Position numbers and translations under genes: made by a program. A stretch of 64,000 nt of DNA from Paenibacillus kyungheensis. Lineage in GTDB: Bacteria; Bacillota; Bacilli; Paenibacillales; Paenibacillaceae. Shown in pieces: positions 17,249-26,062 of this stretch. The notes beneath the pieces are model-generated. The model was not told where the DNA came from. It was given only the letters and a program-made list of their open reading frames with translations, and made no database searches. The DNA is taken from NCBI RefSeq assembly GCF_028606985.1, contig NZ_CP117416.1:968001-1032000 (forward strand), read 5' to 3'. Within the stretch, counting starts at the first letter, position 1; every line of letters begins with the position of its first letter.

Positions 17249-18202
17249 TCAAGCTTCAATATCTTTATAATTAGGAAAATATCGATAGTGTTTTTCATAC
17301 AAATTAATTTGTGAAATAGGTATATCATGATTATTGAGTTGCTTTTTAATGGGCATTTTAGAATCTAAATATTTTAATTCTTTATAAGTAAGAATAGGTA
17401 TTTTAATGTCATAAGGAGTATTGTCATTAGATACAAAGTTTAAATTATTAAAATTGCAATCGTTGAATTTTTTGCTGTCTTTAGATTTGAATATAACTCC
17501 ACCAACAGTAAGCATCCGAGCACTACGAGAATTTTCTTGATAATGAATATTAATTAATTGTTCATATTTTATTTTATCCTCTTTTTTTAAGCCTCTATTC
17601 CTATCTACAATTGAACTATTAATTTCCTCATTTATTATAGTTCTATATAATTTTGCAAGAGACCAACCTTCAATTTGATTTGGTTTTTTTATTTCTTCTG
17701 TTAATTTACCTTCCAATTGTTCATCTAAAATAGCTTTTCTATCATCGAAATCAGTTGCTCGTCCTTTTAAACTTCCGTTACAAGATATTAAAAGGATACT
17801 ACCAGATGATAGATTTTTAATGAGATATTCAATGCATAAGAGCATATCAAGGTTTAAAGAAGTATCAAAATCTAGCCAAACTATACTTTGTGTGTTCCAC
17901 TTTAACGTTGGTAAAATGCTTAGAGCATCTCCAAATTTTAATTCTATGAAGCGAAAAGGTAGATTGAGTTTAAATCTTTTTTGGTTTTCTATTTCATTCT
18001 CAATGCTAATCATAGTTTTAAAACCTAATAGTCTATGAAATAAAATAAAATCACTAAAATAAATTGATCCTAATCCTACATATCTGTAGTTATTTATTGG
18101 AGCAAATATGTTTAATCTAGAGAAAAGTTCTCCTAACATTTTTCTCTCTATAGCTTTTGCTGGTCTTAATGAATAGTCGATTTTTTCATAGCTTGCAGGC
18201 AC
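17249..18202 (-). CDS. Methyltransferase-like Rossmann protein of the dpt-linked cassette
   Basis: A 317-residue protein, last gene of the long leftward operon. The start is GTG and overlaps the upstream stop by one base (TAGTG), so it is translationally coupled to the GHKL ATPase. NYRYVGLGSIYFSDF near residue 40 resembles a glycine-rich methyltransferase motif I; SIENEIENQKRF (about 65) resembles the acidic motif II; FGDALSIL (about 92) and IVWLDFDTSLN (about 107) follow as further strands. It may bind S-adenosylmethionine, but the classic DxGxGxG and NPPY/DPPY motifs are absent, so it could be inactive or act on an unusual target. The family is not recognised with certainty. Confidence 0.6.
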   Translation of the reverse strand: MPASYEKIDYSLRPAKAIERKMLGELFSRLNIFAPINNYRYVGLGSIYFSDFILFHRLLGFKTMISIENEIENQKRFKLNLPFRFIELKFGDALSILPTLKWNTQSIVWLDFDTSLNLDMLLCIEYLIKNLSSGSILLISCNGSLKGRATDFDDRKAILDEQLEGKLTEEIKKPNQIEGWSLAKLYRTIINEEINSSIVDRNRGLKKEDKIKYEQLINIHYQENSRSARMLTVGGVIFKSKDSKKFNDCNFNNLNFVSNDNTPYDIKIPILTYKELKYLDSKMPIKKQLNNHDIPISQINLYEKHYRYFPNYKDIEA

Positions 18203-19488
18203 TATTCTTCACCATCCATTTCCAAATAATAGTTAAATGTATAAGCACCTATATCTTTCAAAGTAGAGATTCCTGTCAATTCTTGTGCTTTCTCAATCTT
18301 ATCTATTGACATAAGATAAGAAATTCTTCTTTCTTTAGGAGTATTTTTATTTAAACTAGGTAGTTTTGGACTTATGTTTAATATATTAAAATTGACTTGT
18401 TCAATTTTAATTGCAGAACTAGAATTTATAAATTCTTTTATTGAATCATTACCATCTTCACTTTGTGAGGCAACATCTCTTAAATATTTAGTTAAACTTT
18501 TCATCATTATCATCATTTGAGTCCTTGCAAATCTAAAAGCATCATTTTCAACATCTATTCCTGTTTTAGTAGTAGTCCATGGTAATAATAAAGCATCGGT
18601 TGATTCAAAAAAAACATATCCTCTAAACCAAGCAACATCATTATGATATAAAGAGTGATTATCTCCCCACCCTGTAATAAAAGATTTATCTGCTGCTAAT
18701 ATTAGTCTATCATTGCAAAATATATACCAGCCAGATCGACTAGGCTCTCGTTTTCCTAATCCAACGATGATCTTGATATTTACGTTTTGATAAACTTTTT
18801 CAAAATACGCAGGCTTAATTATCTCATTATCTATAATCTCAAAGATATCATTTTTTATTTTAGCTCCATTAATGTTTATCTTTAAACCTTTATCTAATTT
18901 TCTACCAACTTTACTTTTAATTTCTTCAATTAATTGTTTTTCAAAACTTGGTAAATCAAATTGTTCTTCATTGTGTAAACTTTTCACTATGACTTCTGTT
19001 CCTGTAATCTCAAGAGGATTATTAATGTTTATATTAGTTTCTTTAAATGAGAATTTCCATTCAGGATCTTTACGCCATTCTTTTACATCAACTGAAAAGT
19101 TAAAACTTGACTCTCTAGAAATGGAATGAATTTGAAAAAAGTCACCTAATCTAAAGAGTGCTCTTTTCATTCCAACTCCAAATCTACCTATACTTTGGAT
19201 TTCATTATCAGTATATTGTTCAGGTCTACCGAATCTGAAAGCATATTCTTTTGCAGTTTTTACACTTATACCGCCACAATTATCTTTTATAGAAAATTGA
19301 TCCTTATCGAATAATAAATCAATTTGGTATCCTTCGTAATTTTCCGAATTAGTTTCTCTTAATAATTTTGTTGCACCGTCTATAGAATTATCTACTAGTT
19401 CTGTGATGGCACTAACTACTGGAATATCTCTAGTAAGCATTGTAATAAAAAAATCTTTAGAAGGGGAAGCATCTATATCTTTTCTCAT
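18202..19488 (-). CDS. MORC/Hsp90-like GHKL ATPase
   Basis: A 428-residue protein. The ATG at 19488 is about 11 nt downstream of GGATAGGAG; an in-frame TTG upstream lies before that site. The GHKL ATP-binding fold is clear: ITELVDNSIDGA (N box), SIKDNCGGIS (G1 box) and IGRFGVGMKRALFRLG (G2 box), then an S5-like transducer region to about 330. Prokaryotic MORC-like GHKL ATPases are known from restriction-modification neighbourhoods and act as ATP-driven clamps or conformational switches. It lies between a SIR2 protein and a methyltransferase-like protein in the dpt operon, which suggests a role in the defence response. The partner and exact role are unknown. Confidence 0.78.
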   Translation of the reverse strand: MRKDIDASPSKDFFITMLTRDIPVVSAITELVDNSIDGATKLLRETNSENYEGYQIDLLFDKDQFSIKDNCGGISVKTAKEYAFRFGRPEQYTDNEIQSIGRFGVGMKRALFRLGDFFQIHSISRESSFNFSVDVKEWRKDPEWKFSFKETNININNPLEITGTEVIVKSLHNEEQFDLPSFEKQLIEEIKSKVGRKLDKGLKININGAKIKNDIFEIIDNEIIKPAYFEKVYQNVNIKIIVGLGKREPSRSGWYIFCNDRLILAADKSFITGWGDNHSLYHNDVAWFRGYVFFESTDALLLPWTTTKTGIDVENDAFRFARTQMMIMMKSLTKYLRDVASQSEDGNDSIKEFINSSSAIKIEQVNFNILNISPKLPSLNKNTPKERRISYLMSIDKIEKAQELTGISTLKDIGAYTFNYYLEMDGEE

Positions 19489-19528
19489 TTCGGTTTTATC
19501 TCCTATTCTATTCAAATCAAAGAAAGAA

Positions 19529-20806
19529 TTATTTAACTATTAACTTTAATATATCTGGAATTTCTTCATGATCCTCAAACCAGACAATTCGTATACCGAA
19601 CTCTGCAAATAAACGTTCTCTTGAAAAATGAAAATCTTCTAAAAAAGAATTTAATAATTCTTTACTGATTTGGTTTTTTAATTTTTTTAAATCTTCGCTC
19701 ACATCTTCTAGATCTAAACGTTGCATCAAAGCATAATGTTTTACCTTTTTTAAATTTCTGCGGGCAGCTATATCTAGAATTCTTCTCATATTAGGATCAT
19801 TCATAGAAAGTCCTATAAATAAGCATATATTCTCTTTTAAAACATGCATCTGCGTAATATTTGACCAGGAATAGGCATCAGTATATACAGTATGATAAGC
19901 TTGCTCACTGAAAACAATTAAGTTATCAGAAGATTCATCAAATTCAGAATTATGCTGTGGTAAATAGCCATGAACATGAAAAACTGGTAATAGTACTGGA
20001 TTTATCTCATCATCTTCTTTAAAAACTGTCATGAAATCTACTGGTACTCTACTTAGGTGTTGTTCTAACAAATCATCGTAATTAAAAGTTACAACAGATC
20101 GAATTCTATATTTCCCACGATGATTACATAACTTAGCTAACCAAGATAACGTTTCTGATGTAAAAGTTCTTTTTCTACTATTTTTACCATAAAGAGCATG
20201 GCGAATATGTTTTGCTAAACTTACGTGAGAATTAATTGTTGATTCTAAGAAAAAAGCATTTATAATTGGAGATTCGTCGCGCAAACTTGCAAGCAAATTA
20301 GACATTACTTTTTTATCATCTTTATTAACTATTTCGCTACTCAACTTTCCACCAAATTTTCTATTATGCATTTGTTCGATTACAGCATCGTTTAGCTTCT
20401 CTAAAAGAGCATTCCAAGTAGGAAATCCTGCTGATGTCGAAACACCAGCTCCAAGAAATAAAGATAACTGATCTCTTTGAAATGCATTTTTTATTTGCAT
20501 AATGTAATCTTGTCGCGCCATTTTCCAATTAGGTTGTATTGTTTCTTTAGGAACTACAAGAGATTGGGCTTGCTGATTAATTAAAGTATATTTATTGCCT
20601 TGTTGTAAAAAGAATTTTTTTTCAGATGCCTGTACGCCAGCATATCCTTTCATGTGCCTACGAATAGCTTGTGTTAAAACTCCAATTTCATTTTGTGTAT
20701 TAAAACTATACCATCCATTTTTTTTAACTATTTCTAAAATTTCTAAAGGTGTTGAAGGAGTATTTAATTCTTTTAAAGCAAGAATTGCTGCATCATATAT
20801 TTTCAA
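19529..20806 (-). CDS. HARE-HTH-SIR2 fusion, predicted NAD+-consuming defence effector
   Basis: A 425-residue protein starting at TTG, 8 nt after AGGAG. Residues 1-75 (AAILALKELNTPSTPLEI...) resemble the HARE-HTH winged-helix domain, which occurs fused to restriction and chromatin enzymes and has been proposed to sense DNA modification. From about 105 comes a SIR2 domain: LFLGAGVSTSAGFPTW binds NAD+, VVTFNYDDLL lies near 243, FHVHGYLP near 277 holds the catalytic His, and FIGLSMNDPNMRRIL follows. SIR2 proteins in anti-phage systems typically hydrolyse NAD+. It is 45 bp downstream of dptH with no terminator between, so it should be co-transcribed with the restriction genes. Confidence 0.82.
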   Translation of the reverse strand: MKIYDAAILALKELNTPSTPLEILEIVKKNGWYSFNTQNEIGVLTQAIRRHMKGYAGVQASEKKFFLQQGNKYTLINQQAQSLVVPKETIQPNWKMARQDYIMQIKNAFQRDQLSLFLGAGVSTSAGFPTWNALLEKLNDAVIEQMHNRKFGGKLSSEIVNKDDKKVMSNLLASLRDESPIINAFFLESTINSHVSLAKHIRHALYGKNSRKRTFTSETLSWLAKLCNHRGKYRIRSVVTFNYDDLLEQHLSRVPVDFMTVFKEDDEINPVLLPVFHVHGYLPQHNSEFDESSDNLIVFSEQAYHTVYTDAYSWSNITQMHVLKENICLFIGLSMNDPNMRRILDIAARRNLKKVKHYALMQRLDLEDVSEDLKKLKNQISKELLNSFLEDFHFSRERLFAEFGIRIVWFEDHEEIPDILKLIVK

Positions 20807-20851
20807 ATTCGTTCTCCTGTTTGCAATAATGTAATTAATATTAATAGGTAA

Positions 20852-23800
20852 TTATGAATTTAATTCCCAAAAAGCCTTATCTTTCATCCAAACGAGTTGT
20901 TCTGAGCCATTTTTCACAATACTATAATGCTTTTCCAAAGACTTGATCCTATTCATAATGTTCTCTTCTTCAGCTTTACTCTGAGTACTGAATACCATAC
21001 GAATCTCTTTGGTAGACATCTCAGCTACGCTATGCACAATCCATGTACGAATATAATTTGCGTAGTCATTATCTGATGTAGAGAAATGATTCATAAATTG
21101 AGTAGAGAGGATTGTACCTACTCCATACTCGCGACCTTCTTTTAAGATTTTCTTAATAGAGGTAAAGTTTTTACTCAAGAAATTATCAGCTTCATCAACC
21201 AGAATCATTTTTGTGATTTCGCGATACGTTCCATCAATTGTACTATGTCCTTGCATTTGCATTTGATTATAAAATACATCAAGCGTAATAGAGACCACTA
21301 AGTTCTGGATACTTTCACTAAATCCAGACAGATCAATTACAGTAATACCATCAATCATGTCAAATAATGAAATTGTTTTATCAGCATCAGGTTCAAATAC
21401 TTCTGTCTCATATAATTCTTGTAAAGCTGCGTAAAGACTATCTACTTTTGTATCCTCTTTTTCTACAAACAGATCATATACATCACTTAATGTAGGTGCA
21501 GGTTTCTCCCAAGTAGTTGCATCTTTACGTACAATACCTTTTTTAGCGTAGGCTTCCATAATAATGCCTTTAAGGATAATGGACTGAACTTGCCCTAGAC
21601 CAAATGAATTTGAAATTGTATCTGTAAGGGAACCACTTGTATGAACAGGTAATAATGGTTTGATTGGTTTAGTTACATACAAGGATAATGGATTATATGG
21701 CAGATGATAAAGATCATATACCTTAGCATTTGTAGCTTCAGTGAACTCTGGCTTAATATAATCTCCTTTATAATCAAAGATTAAAATACCGATCGGTGTA
21801 CTATTAACATTATCTTTACTATTGCGTGATAATTGTGTAATAAGAGATTTAGTGAACTGAGTTTTGCCTGTTCCCATGGTTCCTATAATGCCTGTATTGG
21901 TATGAAGAACTTTGTCTGTAGTTGTAGGATACCATTTGATTTCTTCATTATTTTGAGCATTATGACCAAATAATATCTCTAATGGTTTCTGCTCTGTTTC
22001 ATTTAAATCTACGGTATTAGAACTTTCCATGTTTAAATTTGCTGAGATAATTTGATCAACTTGTAATTGAGCACTTACTGCTGTAATAATTTTTTCTCTC
22101 GAAGAAAGAATATCTTTATCAAATTCATCTGTATTTTGAGATCCCTCAAATGAATATAAATTGGATAATAACTGATTTGAAGGGATATCTCCATAATCAC
22201 TTTGAATATGATTTTTGATATCTTCTACACTTCTAACAATAAGATCGTATCCACTCTTTTCAGGATAGTTGAAGATCATAACATTTTCAGAATGCTCAAT
22301 GTCGGTAAAGACTACATCTTTTTTGAAAGAGATAACAGCTCCATCACCAATATATTTATTAAGTGTAGTAGAGATCTGATAATCATCATTAAGCAATCTA
22401 CCTCTACATTCACTATCCGTAATGGTTTTCCAATACTGCTCTGGCCAAATAGAGTATAGATTCATTTTTTCAGCACTAGAAATAGCTAGTTGTATAAAAA
22501 AATTACGGTATAATTTAGCAGTAAAATTATCTTCTGTTGTTAAAAATTCGATTAGCAAGTTCTTTGTTTCTATAACTTGACTAATTGCTTTTTCTTGTAC
22601 ATTGTTTGAGTTATTTCCAATCTTCACTTCAATAGGATAGTAATGAACAAATAATTGTTCATCTTGTTGTTCTATACCAATCAGTAATAGGTCATCGCTG
22701 TAAGAACCAAATCGACCTAGGTTTCTAGCTGAAAATAAACCTTCTGATTGTCTAAGACCTGTTCCACCAGAAATTCTTAAAATTTCTTCCATAGATATTG
22801 GAATCCAAATAATATCACGATGAGCAAAAGCAGCTAATGCTAATTTTACCGCAGATAAAATACTTATTTTTTCTCTAGGAAATTGATTTTTTTGTGCTAA
22901 TAGACGTAATAACCAGTTGCCATTAATAGCATTAAAGAAATTGATGATAGGTGGTAAAGTATCAGGATCAATTTCGATCGTATGTGATCTTAAAAATTCT
23001 TCGATTAGGCGTTGATATTGTTTAGAGCGTCTAGTCACTGTAATCGCATCAAATCCGCTTGAGGAAGTATATTGATCACTATAATGGATAACAAGTAATT
23101 CTTTCTGCATATCATTGTTTTTAAAGAAGCTTAGATCGACTTTAGGTTCAATGAATGTCACCCAATGTGCAGAATCATATATTAAATCTAACTTTTGTTT
23201 ATGAGTTGCAGAAATAGCAGTTACAATATTCATATTTTCTTGATAGTTATCTAATGTACGAGCTACACGTAATAAAGAATTTAACTTAGGCACTAATTTT
23301 AATAATGGTGCGTCTGATGTTTGATAGTATTTCATACCAAATCCTGTTTTATAATCTTCATTAATAAATATAGAAGGGATACCAGAAACTAAGCCAAATA
23401 GAGATACACCACTAATAATTTCAGAAGCATTACTTGTAGCTATTTGTTCGATTTTACTCATTTGATAAAAAGTAATATGACTATATTCATATTGATCTGT
23501 ATTTACATCTTGAGAGTAAAATTTAACTTGATCTCTAAAAATATTTAGTAATTCCTCTGAATGATATCCTTCTAAATCTAATTTTAAATTAAAATTTTTG
23601 GCGATCTCGTCAGCATCTGAATATTGAGACATTTCTTCAAAAGAATTATTAATACCTTTTTCAGCATAGATATGAATTTCAATAGGTAATAAATCTTTTT
23701 TCTCAATATTCTTTTTTAACTGACGTTTGTAGTATTCAAATAGTCCTTGAAGAATCTCTTGACAATCTCCCATGTTAATTGTATTAATTTTCAAGGGAGC

Positions 23801-26062
23801 TCTATAGTCCAAATCAAATAGATAAGAGAAATGTTCTGTAAACTCTTCAACTTTTTCTTGTACTAACTTACTTACAAAAAACTTAGATGACTCAAATCGT
23901 GGTAGACTTTGATCAATATAAGTTGTCCATTCTAAAGAATCACTTTGTTCTACAGCTTTGTATAATTTAGAAGAATTAAACGATACATAAGGCAACAGAT
24001 TAGTTGGACGCAGTGAACGAAGTAGTTCGTCATTAATCACTTCTGAACCTAATAGATCGTGTAGCTGAAGTTGGTAAGCTAAGTTTAAAGGATGGAGTGG
24101 AGTATATAACCACTCAGGTTCTTTTAAGCCTTTACGAATAGTTCCAATGAGTACTAAATCTCTTTGGGTTTGTTCTAGAGATTGACCATTATTTAATTTT
24201 TCTAATTCTTGTAAATAAATAGAAATGTACTTTTTCGCTAATTCAAGATATTCTTCATCAAAATAAGCCAAGCTAGGTAATAATTGATTATTTCTAAAAT
24301 AACGTAAAAGATTGTAATATGCTTCTTTTAGATTATCAGTAATTGTAATAGTTTCAGGTACTAATTCTCCAGCTTCTTCTATAAAATAAAGTTGATTATC
24401 TACTATCAATTTCAGTTCTCGATCTAAACTCTTTTTAAATTCCCCTTGCGCATAAGTTTCGCGAGTGCCTTGTATAATTTTCATTTTATCGTTTTCAATT
24501 CGGTAGATAAAATGTTCTTGTTTCTCACGTTTTAATTTCCAAACATTGAATCCACCAATAGGTACAGGACGTTCAACTACATCTTGTACAGCAAAAGGAA
24601 TTTCAGTGTTTAAAAGTTTGATAGAGAAGTAAATAAGTTCTTCTTCATTTGAATTTTCTATATTTTTAGAAATAACCAGTTCATCCGATTCACTTAGTTC
24701 AAACTGATTTTGTTCAGAATCTTCGTTCAGATTCACATGTACAACTTTTTCAGCATCTTTATTAAAAATCCATTGTTCATCATCTGAATTAATTAGGATT
24801 CGAGAACCTTTAGATTTAGCTGATTTGGATAAATGCACCGTATATGAGGTTTGGATCGATTGTAAGAATTTTTCTGATGACTCTACAACAGCAATTTTAA
24901 ATTCATATGCAGGCGAAACGTCAGTTTTATACTTTATACCAAAAAAGCTTGTTTCACCTGGTTCATGATGTAACTGGATTTTTAGTTTTTTTCCTGCTTG
25001 TTCAGCATTTATTTTTTGTTTAATTATATCTTCAATATATTTACTTTTTATAAAATCATTGAATAGAAATTCAATATTAATAGTACTAAGCTTTTTTGGG
25101 TTGAATATAATAATATTTCTTTTGCGTTCTTTACTTTTAGTTCCACCTTCTGATTTTTCCCAATAAGTTAGACTTTCAAAAGTTAATTTCTTAGTAGATT
25201 CTAAATATTGTAATTCTTTATCCTTTAATTTTTTTTGATTAGAATAATGAACTATACCAAAATCAGTATCATACCATTCTAATAAAGAGAGAGTTCTTAC
25301 CCCAACATCATCAAAGCGTCGCTCCAAACTAGTATCAAGAGAACCATATTGATGAGCCATTTCAACATCGTTAAATAAAGATTGATTTTCTTTTAACCGT
25401 TCTTTGACTTGTTTATCCGTCATAGGAGTATTAAATAATTCAGAATCATAAAACAATCCAAAATCTTTGTAGTCAGTAGATTCCATTTTTTGATTATTTA
25501 GAACAGTAAGAACTTTCTCATAATCAAATAGAGTTACTTGTTCGTGTAGTCCTTGTTGTGCTTTATTATTAGACATACTAAAATTCAGTACTAATTTTTC
25601 CTCTTTAGAAAGACTAGAATCATCCATTAAATGATGTAAATTTTTTTCGATAGAATTGATATGAAAAGGCATTCCTTCTTTAGAAAAAGAAGTCATTCCT
25701 TGAACCAAACTATCTAAATTAGAGTTGTGGATAAGTAACATTGCTTTGTCTGAAAAAGGTTCTTCGTTTATTCCTACTTTGTTACGAAGAGTAGTCAAAA
25801 AATCAGGGGTGACCTCATCAATATTAGATGCTATTAAAACTTGTGTTGAGTTATTCACTAAGCATATAGATTGGTAAAAACCATCTTCTGTATGCATTAA
25901 GAATGGTTCAATATAATCTAATAATTTAACTTGTTCCACAAGTGCCTGTACTTGTTCAGAACGTTCAAATTGAATATGGTATTTTTCTCCTGGCTGTATA
26001 TCAATATGATTAAAGAATCTTTGAATTTGTTTTGCTAAATAATTATAAAAATGCTTTGACAT
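20852..26062 (-). CDS. dptH: DptH, large HerA/FtsK-like ATPase of phosphorothioate-dependent restriction
   Basis: A 1,736-residue protein. The start is taken at the ATG ending at 26062, after GTGGGGATGC; it overlaps dptG by 20 nt. The C-terminal quarter is a HerA/FtsK-type motor: Walker A GTMGTGKTQF near residue 1390, Walker B ILVDEADNFL near 1619, and STQFMNHF after it. The first 1,300 residues have no recognised catalytic motif. DptF, DptG and DptH together degrade or block DNA lacking phosphorothioates. Size and gene order match known dpt operons. The next gene downstream encodes a SIR2 protein, unlike the standard arrangement. Confidence 0.9.
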   Translation of the reverse strand: MSKHFYNYLAKQIQRFFNHIDIQPGEKYHIQFERSEQVQALVEQVKLLDYIEPFLMHTEDGFYQSICLVNNSTQVLIASNIDEVTPDFLTTLRNKVGINEEPFSDKAMLLIHNSNLDSLVQGMTSFSKEGMPFHINSIEKNLHHLMDDSSLSKEEKLVLNFSMSNNKAQQGLHEQVTLFDYEKVLTVLNNQKMESTDYKDFGLFYDSELFNTPMTDKQVKERLKENQSLFNDVEMAHQYGSLDTSLERRFDDVGVRTLSLLEWYDTDFGIVHYSNQKKLKDKELQYLESTKKLTFESLTYWEKSEGGTKSKERKRNIIIFNPKKLSTINIEFLFNDFIKSKYIEDIIKQKINAEQAGKKLKIQLHHEPGETSFFGIKYKTDVSPAYEFKIAVVESSEKFLQSIQTSYTVHLSKSAKSKGSRILINSDDEQWIFNKDAEKVVHVNLNEDSEQNQFELSESDELVISKNIENSNEEELIYFSIKLLNTEIPFAVQDVVERPVPIGGFNVWKLKREKQEHFIYRIENDKMKIIQGTRETYAQGEFKKSLDRELKLIVDNQLYFIEEAGELVPETITITDNLKEAYYNLLRYFRNNQLLPSLAYFDEEYLELAKKYISIYLQELEKLNNGQSLEQTQRDLVLIGTIRKGLKEPEWLYTPLHPLNLAYQLQLHDLLGSEVINDELLRSLRPTNLLPYVSFNSSKLYKAVEQSDSLEWTTYIDQSLPRFESSKFFVSKLVQEKVEEFTEHFSYLFDLDYRAPLKINTINMGDCQEILQGLFEYYKRQLKKNIEKKDLLPIEIHIYAEKGINNSFEEMSQYSDADEIAKNFNLKLDLEGYHSEELLNIFRDQVKFYSQDVNTDQYEYSHITFYQMSKIEQIATSNASEIISGVSLFGLVSGIPSIFINEDYKTGFGMKYYQTSDAPLLKLVPKLNSLLRVARTLDNYQENMNIVTAISATHKQKLDLIYDSAHWVTFIEPKVDLSFFKNNDMQKELLVIHYSDQYTSSSGFDAITVTRRSKQYQRLIEEFLRSHTIEIDPDTLPPIINFFNAINGNWLLRLLAQKNQFPREKISILSAVKLALAAFAHRDIIWIPISMEEILRISGGTGLRQSEGLFSARNLGRFGSYSDDLLLIGIEQQDEQLFVHYYPIEVKIGNNSNNVQEKAISQVIETKNLLIEFLTTEDNFTAKLYRNFFIQLAISSAEKMNLYSIWPEQYWKTITDSECRGRLLNDDYQISTTLNKYIGDGAVISFKKDVVFTDIEHSENVMIFNYPEKSGYDLIVRSVEDIKNHIQSDYGDIPSNQLLSNLYSFEGSQNTDEFDKDILSSREKIITAVSAQLQVDQIISANLNMESSNTVDLNETEQKPLEILFGHNAQNNEEIKWYPTTTDKVLHTNTGIIGTMGTGKTQFTKSLITQLSRNSKDNVNSTPIGILIFDYKGDYIKPEFTEATNAKVYDLYHLPYNPLSLYVTKPIKPLLPVHTSGSLTDTISNSFGLGQVQSIILKGIIMEAYAKKGIVRKDATTWEKPAPTLSDVYDLFVEKEDTKVDSLYAALQELYETEVFEPDADKTISLFDMIDGITVIDLSGFSESIQNLVVSITLDVFYNQMQMQGHSTIDGTYREITKMILVDEADNFLSKNFTSIKKILKEGREYGVGTILSTQFMNHFSTSDNDYANYIRTWIVHSVAEMSTKEIRMVFSTQSKAEEENIMNRIKSLEKHYSIVKNGSEQLVWMKDKAFWELNS

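Noticed and set aside
17249-18202. Interpretation as a TcmP-type (three-Cys-motif partner) protein
   Set aside because: The conserved cysteines and the family's N-terminal DGFAG-like motif are not seen; only a general Rossmann resemblance can be supported.
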